64,000 bases of DNA from NCBI GenBank assembly GCA_900167215.1, contig FUZS01000003.1:186001-250000 (forward strand). Reading direction: 5' to 3'. This DNA comes from [Eubacterium] yurii. GTDB lineage: Bacteria > Bacillota > Clostridia > Peptostreptococcales > Filifactoraceae. Position 1 is the first letter of the stretch. Each line of letters begins with the position of its first letter. The translations under genes were made by a program, and so were the position numbers. A model generated the notes under the pieces. The model did not search any database. It saw only the letters and a list, made by a program, of their open reading frames with translations, and had not been told where the DNA came from. Positions 54,707 to 64,000 of the stretch are shown piece after piece.

Positions 54707-55426
54707 ATGTATGAAGAGTTAAAAAAAGTGATACAAAATAGTGATAATATAGTATTTTTTGGCGGAGCAGGTGTCTCAACTGAAAGCAATATACCGGATT
54801 TTCGTTCATCAAAAGGAATATTCAACGAAAAAAACAAGATGACCTACTCTCCTGAGACTGTTGTAAGTCATAATTTTTTTATGACTAATCCAGAGTTTTT
54901 CTATGATTTTTATAAATCTAAGATGGTATATCCTGACGCAAGACCTAATAAAGCTCACATTGCATTGGCTAACTTGGAAAAAGCAGGAAAATTAAAAGCC
55001 ATAATTACTCAAAATATAGATGGACTTCATCAAATGGCAGGCTCAAAAAACGTACTTGAACTACATGGTACAATACACAAAAACACTTGTACAAAATGTG
55101 CTAAAAAATTTGATCTTGACTATATAATAAAGTCAGATAGTATACCTAAATGTGATGAGTGCGGTGGAACAATAAAACCTGATGTAGTCTTATATGGGGA
55201 AAGTCTTGACAGTGAAGTAATTGACAAATCTATATATTTTATAAGTCAAGCTGATGTATTGATAATAGGCGGAACTTCCCTTGTAGTTTATCCTGCTGCA
55301 GGATTTATAAGATATTTTAAAGGTTCTAAACTTGTGCTTATAAATAAGTCTGAAACTGCATATGACAGAGATGCAGATATTGTTATCCATGACAGTATAG
55401 GTCAAGTTATGGATTATTGCCAATAA
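54707..55426 (+). CDS. NAD-dependent protein deacylase (Sir2 family)
   Basis: A 239-residue sirtuin that removes acyl groups from lysine using NAD. Visible are the NAD loop GGAGVSTESNIPDFRSS, TQNIDGLHQMAG, the catalytic histidine in LELHGTIHKNTC, and the zinc ribbon CTKCAKKF ... CDECGGTIKPDVVLYGE. GGAGGGATA precedes ATG 54707. It is monocistronic, ending at a strong terminator. Confidence 0.95.
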   Translation: MYEELKKVIQNSDNIVFFGGAGVSTESNIPDFRSSKGIFNEKNKMTYSPETVVSHNFFMTNPEFFYDFYKSKMVYPDARPNKAHIALANLEKAGKLKAIITQNIDGLHQMAGSKNVLELHGTIHKNTCTKCAKKFDLDYIIKSDSIPKCDECGGTIKPDVVLYGESLDSEVIDKSIYFISQADVLIIGGTSLVVYPAAGFIRYFKGSKLVLINKSETAYDRDADIVIHDSIGQVMDYCQ

Positions 55427-55431
55427 TGATT

Positions 55432-55481
55432 AAACACTAATCAGATTTTGAAATTACATCAAAATTTGATTAGTGTTTTTT
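55432..55481 (+). terminator. Terminator of the sirtuin gene
   Basis: AAACACTAATCAGATTTTGA pairs with TCAAAATTTGATTAGTGTTT around a 7-base loop, followed by a T run. Confidence 0.92.
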
Positions 55482-55522
55482 CATAACACAATTATCTTAC
55501 TTTACTTTACTTTATTTTATTT

Positions 55523-56320
55523 TTATAGTTTAAGACTCTTATATAGGCCAGCAACTATTATACTACCAAGCTTTTGCATAGGTATCCCCATTACTATTGA
55601 GAAAAATTTCGTTATTATTCTTGTGTCTACTCTCATCCTTCCCTTTTCAAAAGCTTTAATTGTCTTTGACACTACATCTTCGCTGTTTTGCATTAACAGT
55701 CTTTTTACTATATTCTTTATACTGTTTTTATCTATTTGCATTACATCAAAAAACTCCGTATCTACAGGTCCGGGGCAAACTATACTCACCCTTATACCGT
55801 ATTTTTTAAGTTCATGTGCAAGTGAAACAGAATATGACAATACAAATGATTTTGTAGCTCCATATACAGCAAGATAAGGTTGGGGACAATATGCCGCCAA
55901 TGAAGCAAACTGGATTATACCGCTACCCTTACTCATATATTCTACACAGATACGTGTAAGAGAGAATAATACCAAGACGTTTAGCTTTATCATTTCTTCC
56001 TGTTTTGACATAGACAGTTTTGCACTTTCTCCCATGAGTCCAAAACCGGAAGCATTTACCAGTATTTTTATATTTGGTTTTACTTCTTCCAGCCTACCCA
56101 CTATCTTATTAATTGAATCATCCTTTGTCAAATCAGCTGGTATTATGACACAATTTATATGATAAGCATTATAAATCTCTTTAGCCAACTCTACCAATCT
56201 GTCTTTTCTTCTTGCAATAAGCCATATCTCATCCAACTCGTATCTTTGAGCTATTTTTAACGCCAATCCTCTTCCCATTCCTGAAGATGCACCGGTTACT
56301 ACTGCTATATTTTTCATCAT
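55523..56320 (-). CDS. Short-chain dehydrogenase/reductase
   Basis: A 265-residue classical SDR. It has the Rossmann loop [15 protein letters not shown], the NASGFG motif and the catalytic Ser...YxxxK ([20 protein letters not shown]). The arginine-rich LIARRKDRL after the second strand suggests NADP. The substrate is unknown. It overlaps the end of uvrB by 4 bases (ATGA); the start may be either of two successive ATGs (56320 or 56317). Confidence 0.88.
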   Translation of the reverse strand: MMKNIAVVTGASSGMGRGLALKIAQRYELDEIWLIARRKDRLVELAKEIYNAYHINCVIIPADLTKDDSINKIVGRLEEVKPNIKILVNASGFGLMGESAKLSMSKQEEMIKLNVLVLFSLTRICVEYMSKGSGIIQFASLAAYCPQPYLAVYGATKSFVLSYSVSLAHELKKYGIRVSIVCPGPVDTEFFDVMQIDKNSIKNIVKRLLMQNSEDVVSKTIKAFEKGRMRVDTRIITKFFSIVMGIPMQKLGSIIVAGLYKSLKL

Positions 56321-58284
56321 CTTATCCTTTCTTCTATCTCCTTTATAGTGTCTCTTAATTTTGCAGCTTTTTCAAATTCTAAATTTTCAGCACATTTCAA
56401 CATTTCTTCTGTTAATATTATTACTCTTTGTTTCAATTCTTCAATTTCAAGAGTATCTTTGACTCCATAGGCTGTAGTTTCTTCTGCTGCTTTAGTAGCA
56501 ACTATCAAATCTCGTACTTCTTTGTATATAGTAGTAGGTGTAATGCCATGTTCTTCGTTGTATCTTTCTTGGATAGTACGTCTTCTTAGCGTTTCATCTA
56601 TAGCTACTTTCATTGACCTTGTAATACTATCAGCGTACATTATTACTTTTCCATTGGAATTTCTTGCCGCTCTTCCGACAGTTTGAATCAAAGATGTTTC
56701 TGAACGCAAGAAACCTTCTTTGTCAGCGTCAAGTATTGCAACCAAGGATACTTCCGGTATATCAAGTCCTTCTCTTAATAGATTTATACCTACAAGTACA
56801 TCAAACTCCCCTATTCTCAAATCTCTGATTATCTTAATTCTATCCAAGGTATCAACATCTGAGTGCAGATATTTTACCCTTATACCCACATTTTCCAAAT
56901 AAGTTGTCAATTTCTCTGCCATCTTTTTTGTAAGAGTAGTTACAAGTACACGTTCGTTTTTTTCCGCTCTAATATTTATCTCAGCTATCAAATCATCTAT
57001 CTGACCATCAACAGGACGCACCTCTATTATAGGATCAAGAAGTCCTGTAGGTCTTATCACCTGTTCACCGAAAGATGAGGAGTGTTCCAACTCATATTTT
57101 GCAGGGGTAGCTGAAACAAACATAATTTGGTTTATCATAGACTCAAATTCTTCGAATTTTAAAGGTCTGTTATCAAATGCAGATGGAAGTCTAAATCCAT
57201 AATCAATTAAAGATTTTTTCCTTGAATGGTCTCCGGCATACATTGCGTGTAATTGTGGCAACATTACATGAGATTCATCTATTATTATCAAAAAATCTTT
57301 AGGAAAAAAGTCAATTAATGTAAAAGGTCTCTCTCCAACCTTTCTCCCTGTCAGATGTAGAGAATAATTTTCTATTCCCTTACAGTTTCCTATTTCTCTT
57401 AGCATTTCAATATCGTACTTTGTTCTTTGAGCTATTCTTTGAGATTCCACCAACATATTATTGTCTTCAAAGTATTGAATTCTGTCTTTTAATTCCTTTT
57501 CAATACCTTGAATAGCCTTTTCCATTTTTTCTTTACTAGTCACATAGAGCGATGCAGGAAATATTGATACATGTTCTCTTTGAGCAATTATCTCTCCTGT
57601 GAGATAGTTGATTTCACAAATTCTCTCTATTTCATCTCCGAAAAATTCCACCCTTATACCTTTTTCATCAGTATTTGCAGGCAATATCTCAAGTATGTCT
57701 CCCCTTACTCGAAATGTTCCTCTTACGAAATTCACATCATTTCTTTCATACTGAATGTCTACAAGTTCTCTTATTACTTCATCTCTATCTTTTTGCTGAT
57801 TTGGTCTCAAGGATACCATCATCTCTAAATAATCTGTAGGATCTCCAAGTCCGTAAATACATGAAACAGATGCTACTATGACTACATCTCTTCTTTCAAG
57901 TATTGCAGCAGTGGCACTGTATCTCAGCTTATCTATTTCATCATTGATTGCAGAGTCCTTTTCTATATAAGTATCGCTATGTGCTACATAAGCCTCAGGC
58001 TGATAGTAATCATAATAGCTTACAAAGTACTCTACAGCATTGTTTGGAAAAAACTCCTTAAACTCACTGTAAAGTTGAGCAGCAAGTGTTTTATTGTGTG
58101 TTATAACCAGTGTAGGTTTTTTGGTTTCTTTTATGATGTTTGCCATAGTAAAGGTCTTACCTGAGCCTGTAACTCCAAGTAAGGTCTGAAATTTATTTCC
58201 ACTATTTATGGAATCACTCATTGTCTTTATTGCCTTTGGTTGATCTCCTGTAGGCTGATATGGTGATACTATCTCAAAATCCAT
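56317..58284 (-). CDS. uvrB: Excinuclease ABC subunit B
   Basis: A 655-residue damage-verifying helicase of nucleotide excision repair. It has Walker [11 protein letters not shown], the beta-hairpin [20 protein letters not shown], helicase motifs ([19 protein letters not shown]) and a C-terminal UVR motif ([16 protein letters not shown]). GAGG precedes ATG 58284. It is not adjacent to uvrA, which usually follows it in Firmicutes; an SDR gene follows instead. Confidence 0.97.
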   Translation of the reverse strand: MDFEIVSPYQPTGDQPKAIKTMSDSINSGNKFQTLLGVTGSGKTFTMANIIKETKKPTLVITHNKTLAAQLYSEFKEFFPNNAVEYFVSYYDYYQPEAYVAHSDTYIEKDSAINDEIDKLRYSATAAILERRDVVIVASVSCIYGLGDPTDYLEMMVSLRPNQQKDRDEVIRELVDIQYERNDVNFVRGTFRVRGDILEILPANTDEKGIRVEFFGDEIERICEINYLTGEIIAQREHVSIFPASLYVTSKEKMEKAIQGIEKELKDRIQYFEDNNMLVESQRIAQRTKYDIEMLREIGNCKGIENYSLHLTGRKVGERPFTLIDFFPKDFLIIIDESHVMLPQLHAMYAGDHSRKKSLIDYGFRLPSAFDNRPLKFEEFESMINQIMFVSATPAKYELEHSSSFGEQVIRPTGLLDPIIEVRPVDGQIDDLIAEINIRAEKNERVLVTTLTKKMAEKLTTYLENVGIRVKYLHSDVDTLDRIKIIRDLRIGEFDVLVGINLLREGLDIPEVSLVAILDADKEGFLRSETSLIQTVGRAARNSNGKVIMYADSITRSMKVAIDETLRRRTIQERYNEEHGITPTTIYKEVRDLIVATKAAEETTAYGVKDTLEIEELKQRVIILTEEMLKCAENLEFEKAAKLRDTIKEIEERIR

Positions 58285-58300
58285 AGTTTACCTCTATCTC

Positions 58301-58333
58301 AAAAAAGCCCTATCATATTTCAAACGATAGGGC
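58301..58333 (-). terminator. Terminator of thrS
   Basis: On the minus strand GCCCTATC / GATAGGGC closes a short loop and is followed by six T. It lies directly after the thrS stop and 17 bases before the uvrB start. Confidence 0.9.
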
Positions 58334-58340
58334 CATTGTT

Positions 58341-60266
58341 TTAATCTTCTTTTGCTGTGATTATCTTCTTTTCCTCAATTTCTTTTACAAATTTTTCAAT
58401 TACTTCTTCTTTTTTCATACTTCCAAGGTCGCCCAAATCTCTTGAACGTACAGAAAGCGTGTTATTCTCAACTTCTTTTTCTCCAATTACGAGCATATAA
58501 GGTACCTTTTCAAGTTGGGCTTCTCTTATTTTAAATCCTATTTTTTCAGCTCTGGCATCTACATTTACTCTTATACCAAGTTTTTTAAGTTCTTTTTGAA
58601 CTTCATAAGCATAATCTACAAATTTGTCAGATATAGGTAATATCTTGACTTGAACAGGAGATAACCATAACGGGAATTTACCGGCAAAATGCTCTATCAA
58701 TATTCCTATAAATCTTTCTATACTTCCAAAAACTGTTCTATGAAGCATTACAGGCCTTTGTTTTTCATTGTTACTATCTATATAATGAATGTCGAATCTT
58801 TCAGGCATTTGGAAATCAAGCTGTATTGTTCCGCATTGCCAAGTTCTACCTATGGCATCTTGCAAATGGAAGTCTATCTTAGGTCCATAGAAAGCACCGT
58901 CTCCCTCATTGACAATGTATTTTATATTTTTCTCTTCTAAGGCTGCTATTAGACCATTAGTAGCAATATCCCATTGTTCTTGAGTTCCCATAGAGTTTTC
59001 AGGTCTTGTAGACAATTCAACATGATACTTGAAGTTAAATATGCTATATATATAATCTGCAAGCTCAATTACTCCTATTAACTCATCCTTTACCTGTGAA
59101 GGTAAAACGTAAAGATGAGCATCGTCTTGAGTAAATGTCCTTACTCTCATAAGTCCATGTAAAGCTCCTGAAAGCTCATGTCTATGCACCTGTCCCATCT
59201 CAGCCCATCTCAAAGGCAAATCACGATAACTAAATAGATGAGTCTTATAAGTCAAGATTGAACCTGGACAGTTCATTGGCTTAATAGCGTAGTCTTCACC
59301 GTCAATCTTTGTAAAGTACATATTTTCCTTGTAATGATCCCAGTGTCCAGATTGGTGCCATAAAGCTTCATTTAGAATTATAGGAGTTTTTATTTCATCA
59401 TATCCTGCCTTCTCATGCTCTTCTCTCCAGAATTTTTCCAAAGTATTTCTAAGAACCATACCCTTTGGATGGAAGAATGGGAACCCAGGACCTTCCTCAT
59501 GCATTGAAAACAAATCCAATTCTTTTCCAAGTTTTCTATGATCTCTTAGCTTTGCTTCTTCAAGAAGTTTGAGATATTCATCCAATTCTTTCTTCTTTTC
59601 AAAAGAAATACCGTACAACCTTTGAAGTTGTTTATTGTTTGCATCAGCTCTCCAATATGCACCTGCTATTGAAGTAAGTTTGAATGCCTTAACATATTTT
59701 GTATTTGGAAGATGTGGACCTGCACACAAGTCGATGAACTCTCCTTGTTGATAAAGTGAGATAGTTGCATCTTCAGGCAAGCCGTTTATTATCTCTATCT
59801 TATAGTCTTCATTTCTACTTTTCATTATCTCAATAGCTTCATTTCTTGATACTTCTTTTCTTACTATATCAAGAGATTCTGAAACTATGTTTTTCATTTC
59901 TTTTTCTATCTTTTCCAAATCTTCGACAGTCAACTTTTCTTCCAAGTCTATGTCATAGTAAAAGCCGTTATCAAGTGCAGGGCCTGTACCGAGCTTTGCA
60001 TTAGGATACAGCCTTTTTACTGCTTGAGCCATTATATGAGTAGATGTATGCCAAAACACCATCTTTCCGTCTTTACCAGCAAATTTTAAAAATTCTATAT
60101 CGCAATCATCTGTAAGGGGAGTCATAAGGTCGCATACCTTTCCGTTAATCTTAGCTCCAACTACACTTCTGGCAAGCCCTTCAGAAATATCTTTAGCAAC
60201 GTCCAGTGCCAATATCCCTTTTTCATAATTTCTTTCATCTTTACCTTGTAATCTTATTTTCAACAT
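58341..60266 (-). CDS. thrS: Threonyl-tRNA synthetase
   Basis: A 641-residue class II synthetase with all usual domains: N-terminal TGS, the SAD editing domain (HTSTHIMAQAVKRLYP and DLCAGPHLPNTK), the catalytic core (FFHPKGMVLRNTLEKFWR, MNCPGSILTYKTH, RVRTFTQDDAHLY, LHRTVFGSIERFIGIL) and the C-terminal anticodon domain (RVNVDARAEKIGFKIREAQ). AAGGAG precedes ATG 60266. Confidence 0.97.
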   Translation of the reverse strand: MLKIRLQGKDERNYEKGILALDVAKDISEGLARSVVGAKINGKVCDLMTPLTDDCDIEFLKFAGKDGKMVFWHTSTHIMAQAVKRLYPNAKLGTGPALDNGFYYDIDLEEKLTVEDLEKIEKEMKNIVSESLDIVRKEVSRNEAIEIMKSRNEDYKIEIINGLPEDATISLYQQGEFIDLCAGPHLPNTKYVKAFKLTSIAGAYWRADANNKQLQRLYGISFEKKKELDEYLKLLEEAKLRDHRKLGKELDLFSMHEEGPGFPFFHPKGMVLRNTLEKFWREEHEKAGYDEIKTPIILNEALWHQSGHWDHYKENMYFTKIDGEDYAIKPMNCPGSILTYKTHLFSYRDLPLRWAEMGQVHRHELSGALHGLMRVRTFTQDDAHLYVLPSQVKDELIGVIELADYIYSIFNFKYHVELSTRPENSMGTQEQWDIATNGLIAALEEKNIKYIVNEGDGAFYGPKIDFHLQDAIGRTWQCGTIQLDFQMPERFDIHYIDSNNEKQRPVMLHRTVFGSIERFIGILIEHFAGKFPLWLSPVQVKILPISDKFVDYAYEVQKELKKLGIRVNVDARAEKIGFKIREAQLEKVPYMLVIGEKEVENNTLSVRSRDLGDLGSMKKEEVIEKFVKEIEEKKIITAKED

Positions 60267-60555
60267 ATATTTCTCCTTTATTATTAAAATACCTACAACA
60301 TATTTTAAATTTAATTTGTAACTTAATCAAACTAAAGTTGATTAAAATATTAAATACTTCTAAAGTATTGTGAAATCACTTGATTTAAATAAAATTACCA
60401 TAGGTTCGTTTAAATAATACTAACATTAAAATTTCACTCTTTTCTTTGTTTTAATGACACTACAAACTGCCATTAACACTTAAAAACTAAAATACATTAA
60501 AAATTTTATCATATTTTACTGTAAATTTATATACTTTTTTAGAAAATTTAAACTC
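60267..60555 (-). other. thrS leader region without a visible T-box
   Basis: 289 bases between polC and thrS. Two small hairpins occur (CTTAATCAA / TTGATTAA near 60322-60343 and AATACTT / AAGTATT near 60354-60370). The conserved T-box sequence (AGGGTGGNACCGCG) is absent on either strand, although many Firmicute thrS genes are T-box controlled. Confidence 0.6.
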
Positions 60556-63500
60556 TTATAACGAAAAATTGAAAGTAAGTTGATTTGTGTTTGACAAATT
60601 ATCAATACAACCGCTATTTGTTAATTCTTCAATTACAGTTTTTGATGCTCCTGTCCTCTCTTTTAAGTCTTCAACGGATATAAATTCACTTTCCTTTGCT
60701 TCTTGATATATCTTTTCTGCAACGACATCACCAAGTCCAGGTATTGCCAAAAAAGGCGGTATGATAGTATTATTTTCAGAAAGCTTGAATTTTTTAGCAT
60801 CAGACTTGTACAAATCTACTTTTTCAAGTTTAATATTTCTCTTACACATCTCAAAGGCAACTTCCAAGACTGTAAGTAAGGCCTTTTCTTTTACTGAAAC
60901 ATCATTACCAAGACTGTTAATCTCTCTTATCTTTTCCAATATGGCATCTTGCCCCTTTGAAATAATATTAACATCAAAATCGAGTACCTTAGTAGTAAAA
61001 TATGTTGCATAGAATGCCTCTGGATAGTGAATTTTATAATATGCTATACGAAACGACAACATTACATATGCTGCAGCATGTGCCTTTGGGAACATATACT
61101 CTATTTTTTTACAAGAGTCTATATACCACTGTGGAACCTTGTTTTCTTTCATATCATTTTCGTATTCTTCAGTCAGCCCCTTGCCTTTTCTGACATTTTC
61201 CATTATTTTAAATGATGTCTTAGGCTTTAAACCCTTGAGTATGAGATAATTCATTATGTCGTCTCTGGTACATATTACTTCTTTAAGAGATGCGACATTT
61301 CCCCTTACCAAATCTTGAGCATTATTTACCCAAACATTCGTACCATGAGAAAGACCTGAAATTCTGACAAGTTCTCCCAAAGTACCGGGTTTTGTATCTA
61401 TAAGCATTTGTCTTACAAATTTTGTTCCAAACTCAGGTATTCCAAGAGTACCTGTAAGACAGTCAATCTCATCCAGTTTGCATCCAAGAGAATCAGTATT
61501 TGCAAAAAGTCCCATGGTAAGTTTGTCGTCCAAAGGAATCTTTGTCGCATCGGTATCAGTAAATTCTTCAAGTTGTCTTATTATCGACGGACCGTCGTGG
61601 CCAAGAATATCAAGTTTTAGTATTCTTCCGCTTATTGAATGATAGTCGAAATGTGTAGTCAAGGTCCCTGATTTTTTGTCATTTGCAGGATATTGTATAG
61701 GGGAAAAATCGAAGATGTCTTTATAATCCGGTACTACCATTACCCCACCGGGATGCTGTCCTGTGGTTCTCTTTATTCCGGTACATTTTTTTTGAAGGAC
61801 TTCAATTTGAGCGTTTGAAAACTTTTCATTTTTCAATTCTTCATACTTTTTTATAAAGCCATAAGCTGTTTTTTCTGCCACAGTTCCTATAGTTCCTGCT
61901 CTATATACATAGTCTTCACCAAAAAGTTTCTGTGTGTACTTATGAGCATTAGGTTGGTATTCTCCGGCAAAGTTAAGGTCTATATCAGGCTCCTTGTCTC
62001 CTTCAAAACCCAAAAAAGTTTCAAAAGGAATGTCAAAGCCATCTTTATAGTACTTTTCTCCACAAATAGGACAATCTTTATCAGGCATATCTGCTCCTGT
62101 AGGATATGATCCGTCCAAGATAAATTCGCTGTTCTTGCATTTTGGACATATATAATGTGGTGGAAGTGCATTTACTTCTGTAATATCACTCATATATGCT
62201 GCAAGAGATGAACCTACAGAGCCTCTTGAGCCAACAAGATAACCGTCAGATAATGATTTTGTAACCAGCTTTTGTGCTATTATATACATCACCGCATATC
62301 CGTTGCTTATTATGGAGTTTAGCTCCTTATCAAGTCTTTTCTCTACAATTTCAGGAAGATTATCAGAATAAATCCTCTTTGCCTTTTCGTAGCACATATT
62401 TCTTAACTCTTCATCTGAACCCTCTATTACAGGTGGGAATGTACCATCAGGCACAGGAATTACTTCTTCTATCATATTGGCAATTGCATTTGTATTTTCT
62501 ACAACTATTTTATTAGCTACATCTTCCCCAAGGTATGAAAACTCTTGCAGCATCTCATCAGTAGTTCTTAGATATAAATCATTGTCAGGACTTTCATCCC
62601 TTTTTTTGATTGATGACTTGAGTATCTTTCTGAATAATTGCTCTTCTTTATCCAGATAATGAGAATTTGAAGAAGCAATTACTGTTTTTCCCATTTTCGT
62701 AGCAATCTGATATATAGTCTTGTTTATATTTTTTATTTCTTCTACATTTCTTACAGACTCATCATTAATCATTGAATTCATTGTAGTTACAGGGTTTATT
62801 TCTATATAGTCATAAAAGTCTACAATACTTTCAATTTCATTTACAGGTTTATTTTTCAATATGGCAGAAAAAACATCACTTTCATAAAATCCGCTGCCTA
62901 CAAGAAGATTTTCCCTGTGATTTTTTATCTCAGACTTAGGTATGGTAGGAGTACCAGAGTAAAGATATTTAGTATGAGCAAGTGACACCAATTTATACAA
63001 ATCTTTGATTCCAGCTTGATTTTTAGCAAGAATTACTACATTTGAGGGTCTTAACTTACTGGTATCAATACTATTTATTTTTTCATTTATTTCATTAAAG
63101 TTATCAATATCCATAGCTTTTAACTTTGAGATAAATGTCAAAAATATTTGTGCAGTCGCTGTAGCATCATCAACAGCTCTATGGTGATTTTCAAGAGAAA
63201 CATTCAGCTCCTTAGCTATAGTATTAAGCTTATGATTTTTTAGATCCGGCATTAGAAGTCTTGACAATATTACAGTGTCAATGGCGTCAAAATCATAAGT
63301 CAAATTATTTTCACTTGCCTTTTCTCTTACAAAGCCAGTATCAAAGTCAGAATTATGAGCAACTAAGATACTATCCTTGCAAAAATCTAAAAACTTAGGT
63401 AAAACTTCTGATATTGTAGGTTTATCAAGCACCATTTCGTTAGTTATTCCTGTAAGTTTTTGTATTTTTTCAGGTATGGGTCTTTCCGGATTTATAAGCT

Positions 63501-64000
63501 GTGAGAACTCTTCTACTATCTCTCCATTTTCAACCTTTATCGCACCTATTTCAGTTATAGCGTCATTTCTATTAGAAAATCCGGTTGTTTCAAGGTCAAA
63601 AACTACATATTTAGCATCAAATTCTGCTTTTTTTCTTACTTTTATATGCTCCTGAGTATCTTCCACAACATAAAACTCACATCCGTATATCGGCTTTACG
63701 CCTTGTTTATTTGCCACTTCCATTACGTCCGGAAATGCCTGTACTACAGCATGATCCGTTATTGCCACTGCGCAATGTTCATAGCTTTTTATCCTGCTCA
63801 TCAATTCCTTAACACTTGTAAGTCCGTCCATTTGTGACATATTTGTGTGAACGTGTAATTCTACCATCTTTTCCTGTGACAGGTCTTTTTTAGCAATTTT
63901 TACTACTTCCTGAATTTTCTTCGCCATTATCACTAACTCATGCTTATAGCTGTCATTCTCTGCATTTCCACTTATCTTCACATATTGTCCATTGGATAAT
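60556..64000 (-). CDS. polC: DNA polymerase III alpha subunit, PolC type (5' end outside window)
   Basis: The frame is open to the window edge, so the N-terminal OB-containing part (about 300 residues) is missing; about 1147 residues are visible. Order: PHP domain (VELHVHTNMSQMDGLTS, AITDHAVVQAFPD) interrupted by a 3'-5' exonuclease (VVFDLETTGFSNRNDAITEI, AHNSDFDTGF), a zinc knuckle (ICPKCKNSEF, CPICGEKY), the palm with catalytic aspartates (PDIDLNFAGEYQPNAH) and the C-terminal region. This is the replicative polymerase of low-GC Gram-positives. An apparent GTG at 63981 is an internal valine. Confidence 0.97.
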   Translation of the reverse strand, partial: LSNGQYVKISGNAENDSYKHELVIMAKKIQEVVKIAKKDLSQEKMVELHVHTNMSQMDGLTSVKELMSRIKSYEHCAVAITDHAVVQAFPDVMEVANKQGVKPIYGCEFYVVEDTQEHIKVRKKAEFDAKYVVFDLETTGFSNRNDAITEIGAIKVENGEIVEEFSQLINPERPIPEKIQKLTGITNEMVLDKPTISEVLPKFLDFCKDSILVAHNSDFDTGFVREKASENNLTYDFDAIDTVILSRLLMPDLKNHKLNTIAKELNVSLENHHRAVDDATATAQIFLTFISKLKAMDIDNFNEINEKINSIDTSKLRPSNVVILAKNQAGIKDLYKLVSLAHTKYLYSGTPTIPKSEIKNHRENLLVGSGFYESDVFSAILKNKPVNEIESIVDFYDYIEINPVTTMNSMINDESVRNVEEIKNINKTIYQIATKMGKTVIASSNSHYLDKEEQLFRKILKSSIKKRDESPDNDLYLRTTDEMLQEFSYLGEDVANKIVVENTNAIANMIEEVIPVPDGTFPPVIEGSDEELRNMCYEKAKRIYSDNLPEIVEKRLDKELNSIISNGYAVMYIIAQKLVTKSLSDGYLVGSRGSVGSSLAAYMSDITEVNALPPHYICPKCKNSEFILDGSYPTGADMPDKDCPICGEKYYKDGFDIPFETFLGFEGDKEPDIDLNFAGEYQPNAHKYTQKLFGEDYVYRAGTIGTVAEKTAYGFIKKYEELKNEKFSNAQIEVLQKKCTGIKRTTGQHPGGVMVVPDYKDIFDFSPIQYPANDKKSGTLTTHFDYHSISGRILKLDILGHDGPSIIRQLEEFTDTDATKIPLDDKLTMGLFANTDSLGCKLDEIDCLTGTLGIPEFGTKFVRQMLIDTKPGTLGELVRISGLSHGTNVWVNNAQDLVRGNVASLKEVICTRDDIMNYLILKGLKPKTSFKIMENVRKGKGLTEEYENDMKENKVPQWYIDSCKKIEYMFPKAHAAAYVMLSFRIAYYKIHYPEAFYATYFTTKVLDFDVNIISKGQDAILEKIREINSLGNDVSVKEKALLTVLEVAFEMCKRNIKLEKVDLYKSDAKKFKLSENNTIIPPFLAIPGLGDVVAEKIYQEAKESEFISVEDLKERTGASKTVIEELTNSGCIDNLSNTNQLTFNFSL

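Noticed and set aside
60400-60420. GGTTCG resembling a tRNA T-loop
   Set aside because: No acceptor stem, anticodon arm or CCA context; no tRNA can be folded around it.
63979-63981. GTG as the start of polC
   Set aside because: The frame continues upstream to the window edge with PolC-like residues, and the protein would lack its N-terminal domain.

Overview
The window is AT-rich DNA with the gene set of a low-GC Gram-positive anaerobe (Firmicutes, Clostridia-type). The signs are PolC replicase, CdaA/CdaR, a SufCBDSU system without SufE or SufA, HprK, GlgC/GlgD/GlgA glycogen synthesis, an LPXTG wall-anchored adhesin, and a lactate permease/dehydrogenase cluster with an acyl-CoA dehydrogenase and EtfBA. 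CheR suggests chemotaxis and therefore motility. A Peptostreptococcaceae-like or related oral/gut anaerobe fits, but the species cannot be fixed by eye. I found no tRNA, rRNA, CRISPR array, prophage or complete insertion sequence.

Layout. 1-1005: end of a DegS-type sensor kinase and its NarL-type regulator. 1043-6586: YeiH-type transporter, metG, tatD and a DUF368 polyprenyl-phosphate transporter. 6647-13786 (minus strand): a coiled-coil protein, alr, a MazF toxin with no visible antitoxin, a lipid kinase, uvrC, hprK, a metallo-hydrolase and a YtxH protein. 14127-17779 (plus): cinA, the c-di-AMP pair cdaA/cdaR, and lepB. 17840-25102 (minus): ackA, folD and sufCBDSU. 25715-27762 (plus): a 45-residue membrane peptide, an ATP-grasp ligase resembling peptidoglycan D-aspartate ligase, and an NAD(P)HX epimerase. 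28482-32151 (minus): glgC-glgD-glgA. 32934-39091 (plus): lactate permease, FAD lactate dehydrogenase, acyl-CoA dehydrogenase, EtfB, EtfA. 39158-45178 (minus): a 2006-residue repeat-bearing adhesin. 45764-49580 (plus): S1-domain protein, CheR, CBS-domain protein. 49854-54319 (minus): MscS channel, propeller-like lipoprotein and an OmpR/HisKA two-component system. 54707-55426 (plus): sirtuin. 55523-64000 (minus): polC (cut by the window end), thrS, uvrB and an SDR enzyme.

How the genes fit together. The 33-39 kb cluster looks like a lactate-oxidation module: the permease imports lactate, the flavin dehydrogenase oxidises it, and EtfBA can couple that oxidation, or crotonyl-CoA-type reduction by the acyl-CoA dehydrogenase, to NAD and ferredoxin. 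ackA would make ATP from acetyl phosphate, and glg genes would store surplus carbon. Envelope functions recur: PopT-like lipid carrier recycling, alanine racemase, the Asl-like ligase, signal peptidase, c-di-AMP synthesis and the LPXTG adhesin.

The most notable unexplained structure is in the intergenic DNA. Two families of short (110-123 bp) non-coding elements have imperfect terminal inverted repeats beginning TACTA and flanking 3-bp TAA/TTA direct repeats. Family A has three copies (4294, 28275, 49673). Family B has an intact copy at 47014 and, at 27987-28215, one element inserted inside another with a TAA duplication. These look like miniature transposable elements (MITEs), possibly mobilised by an IS5/PIF-Harbinger-type transposase elsewhere in the genome.
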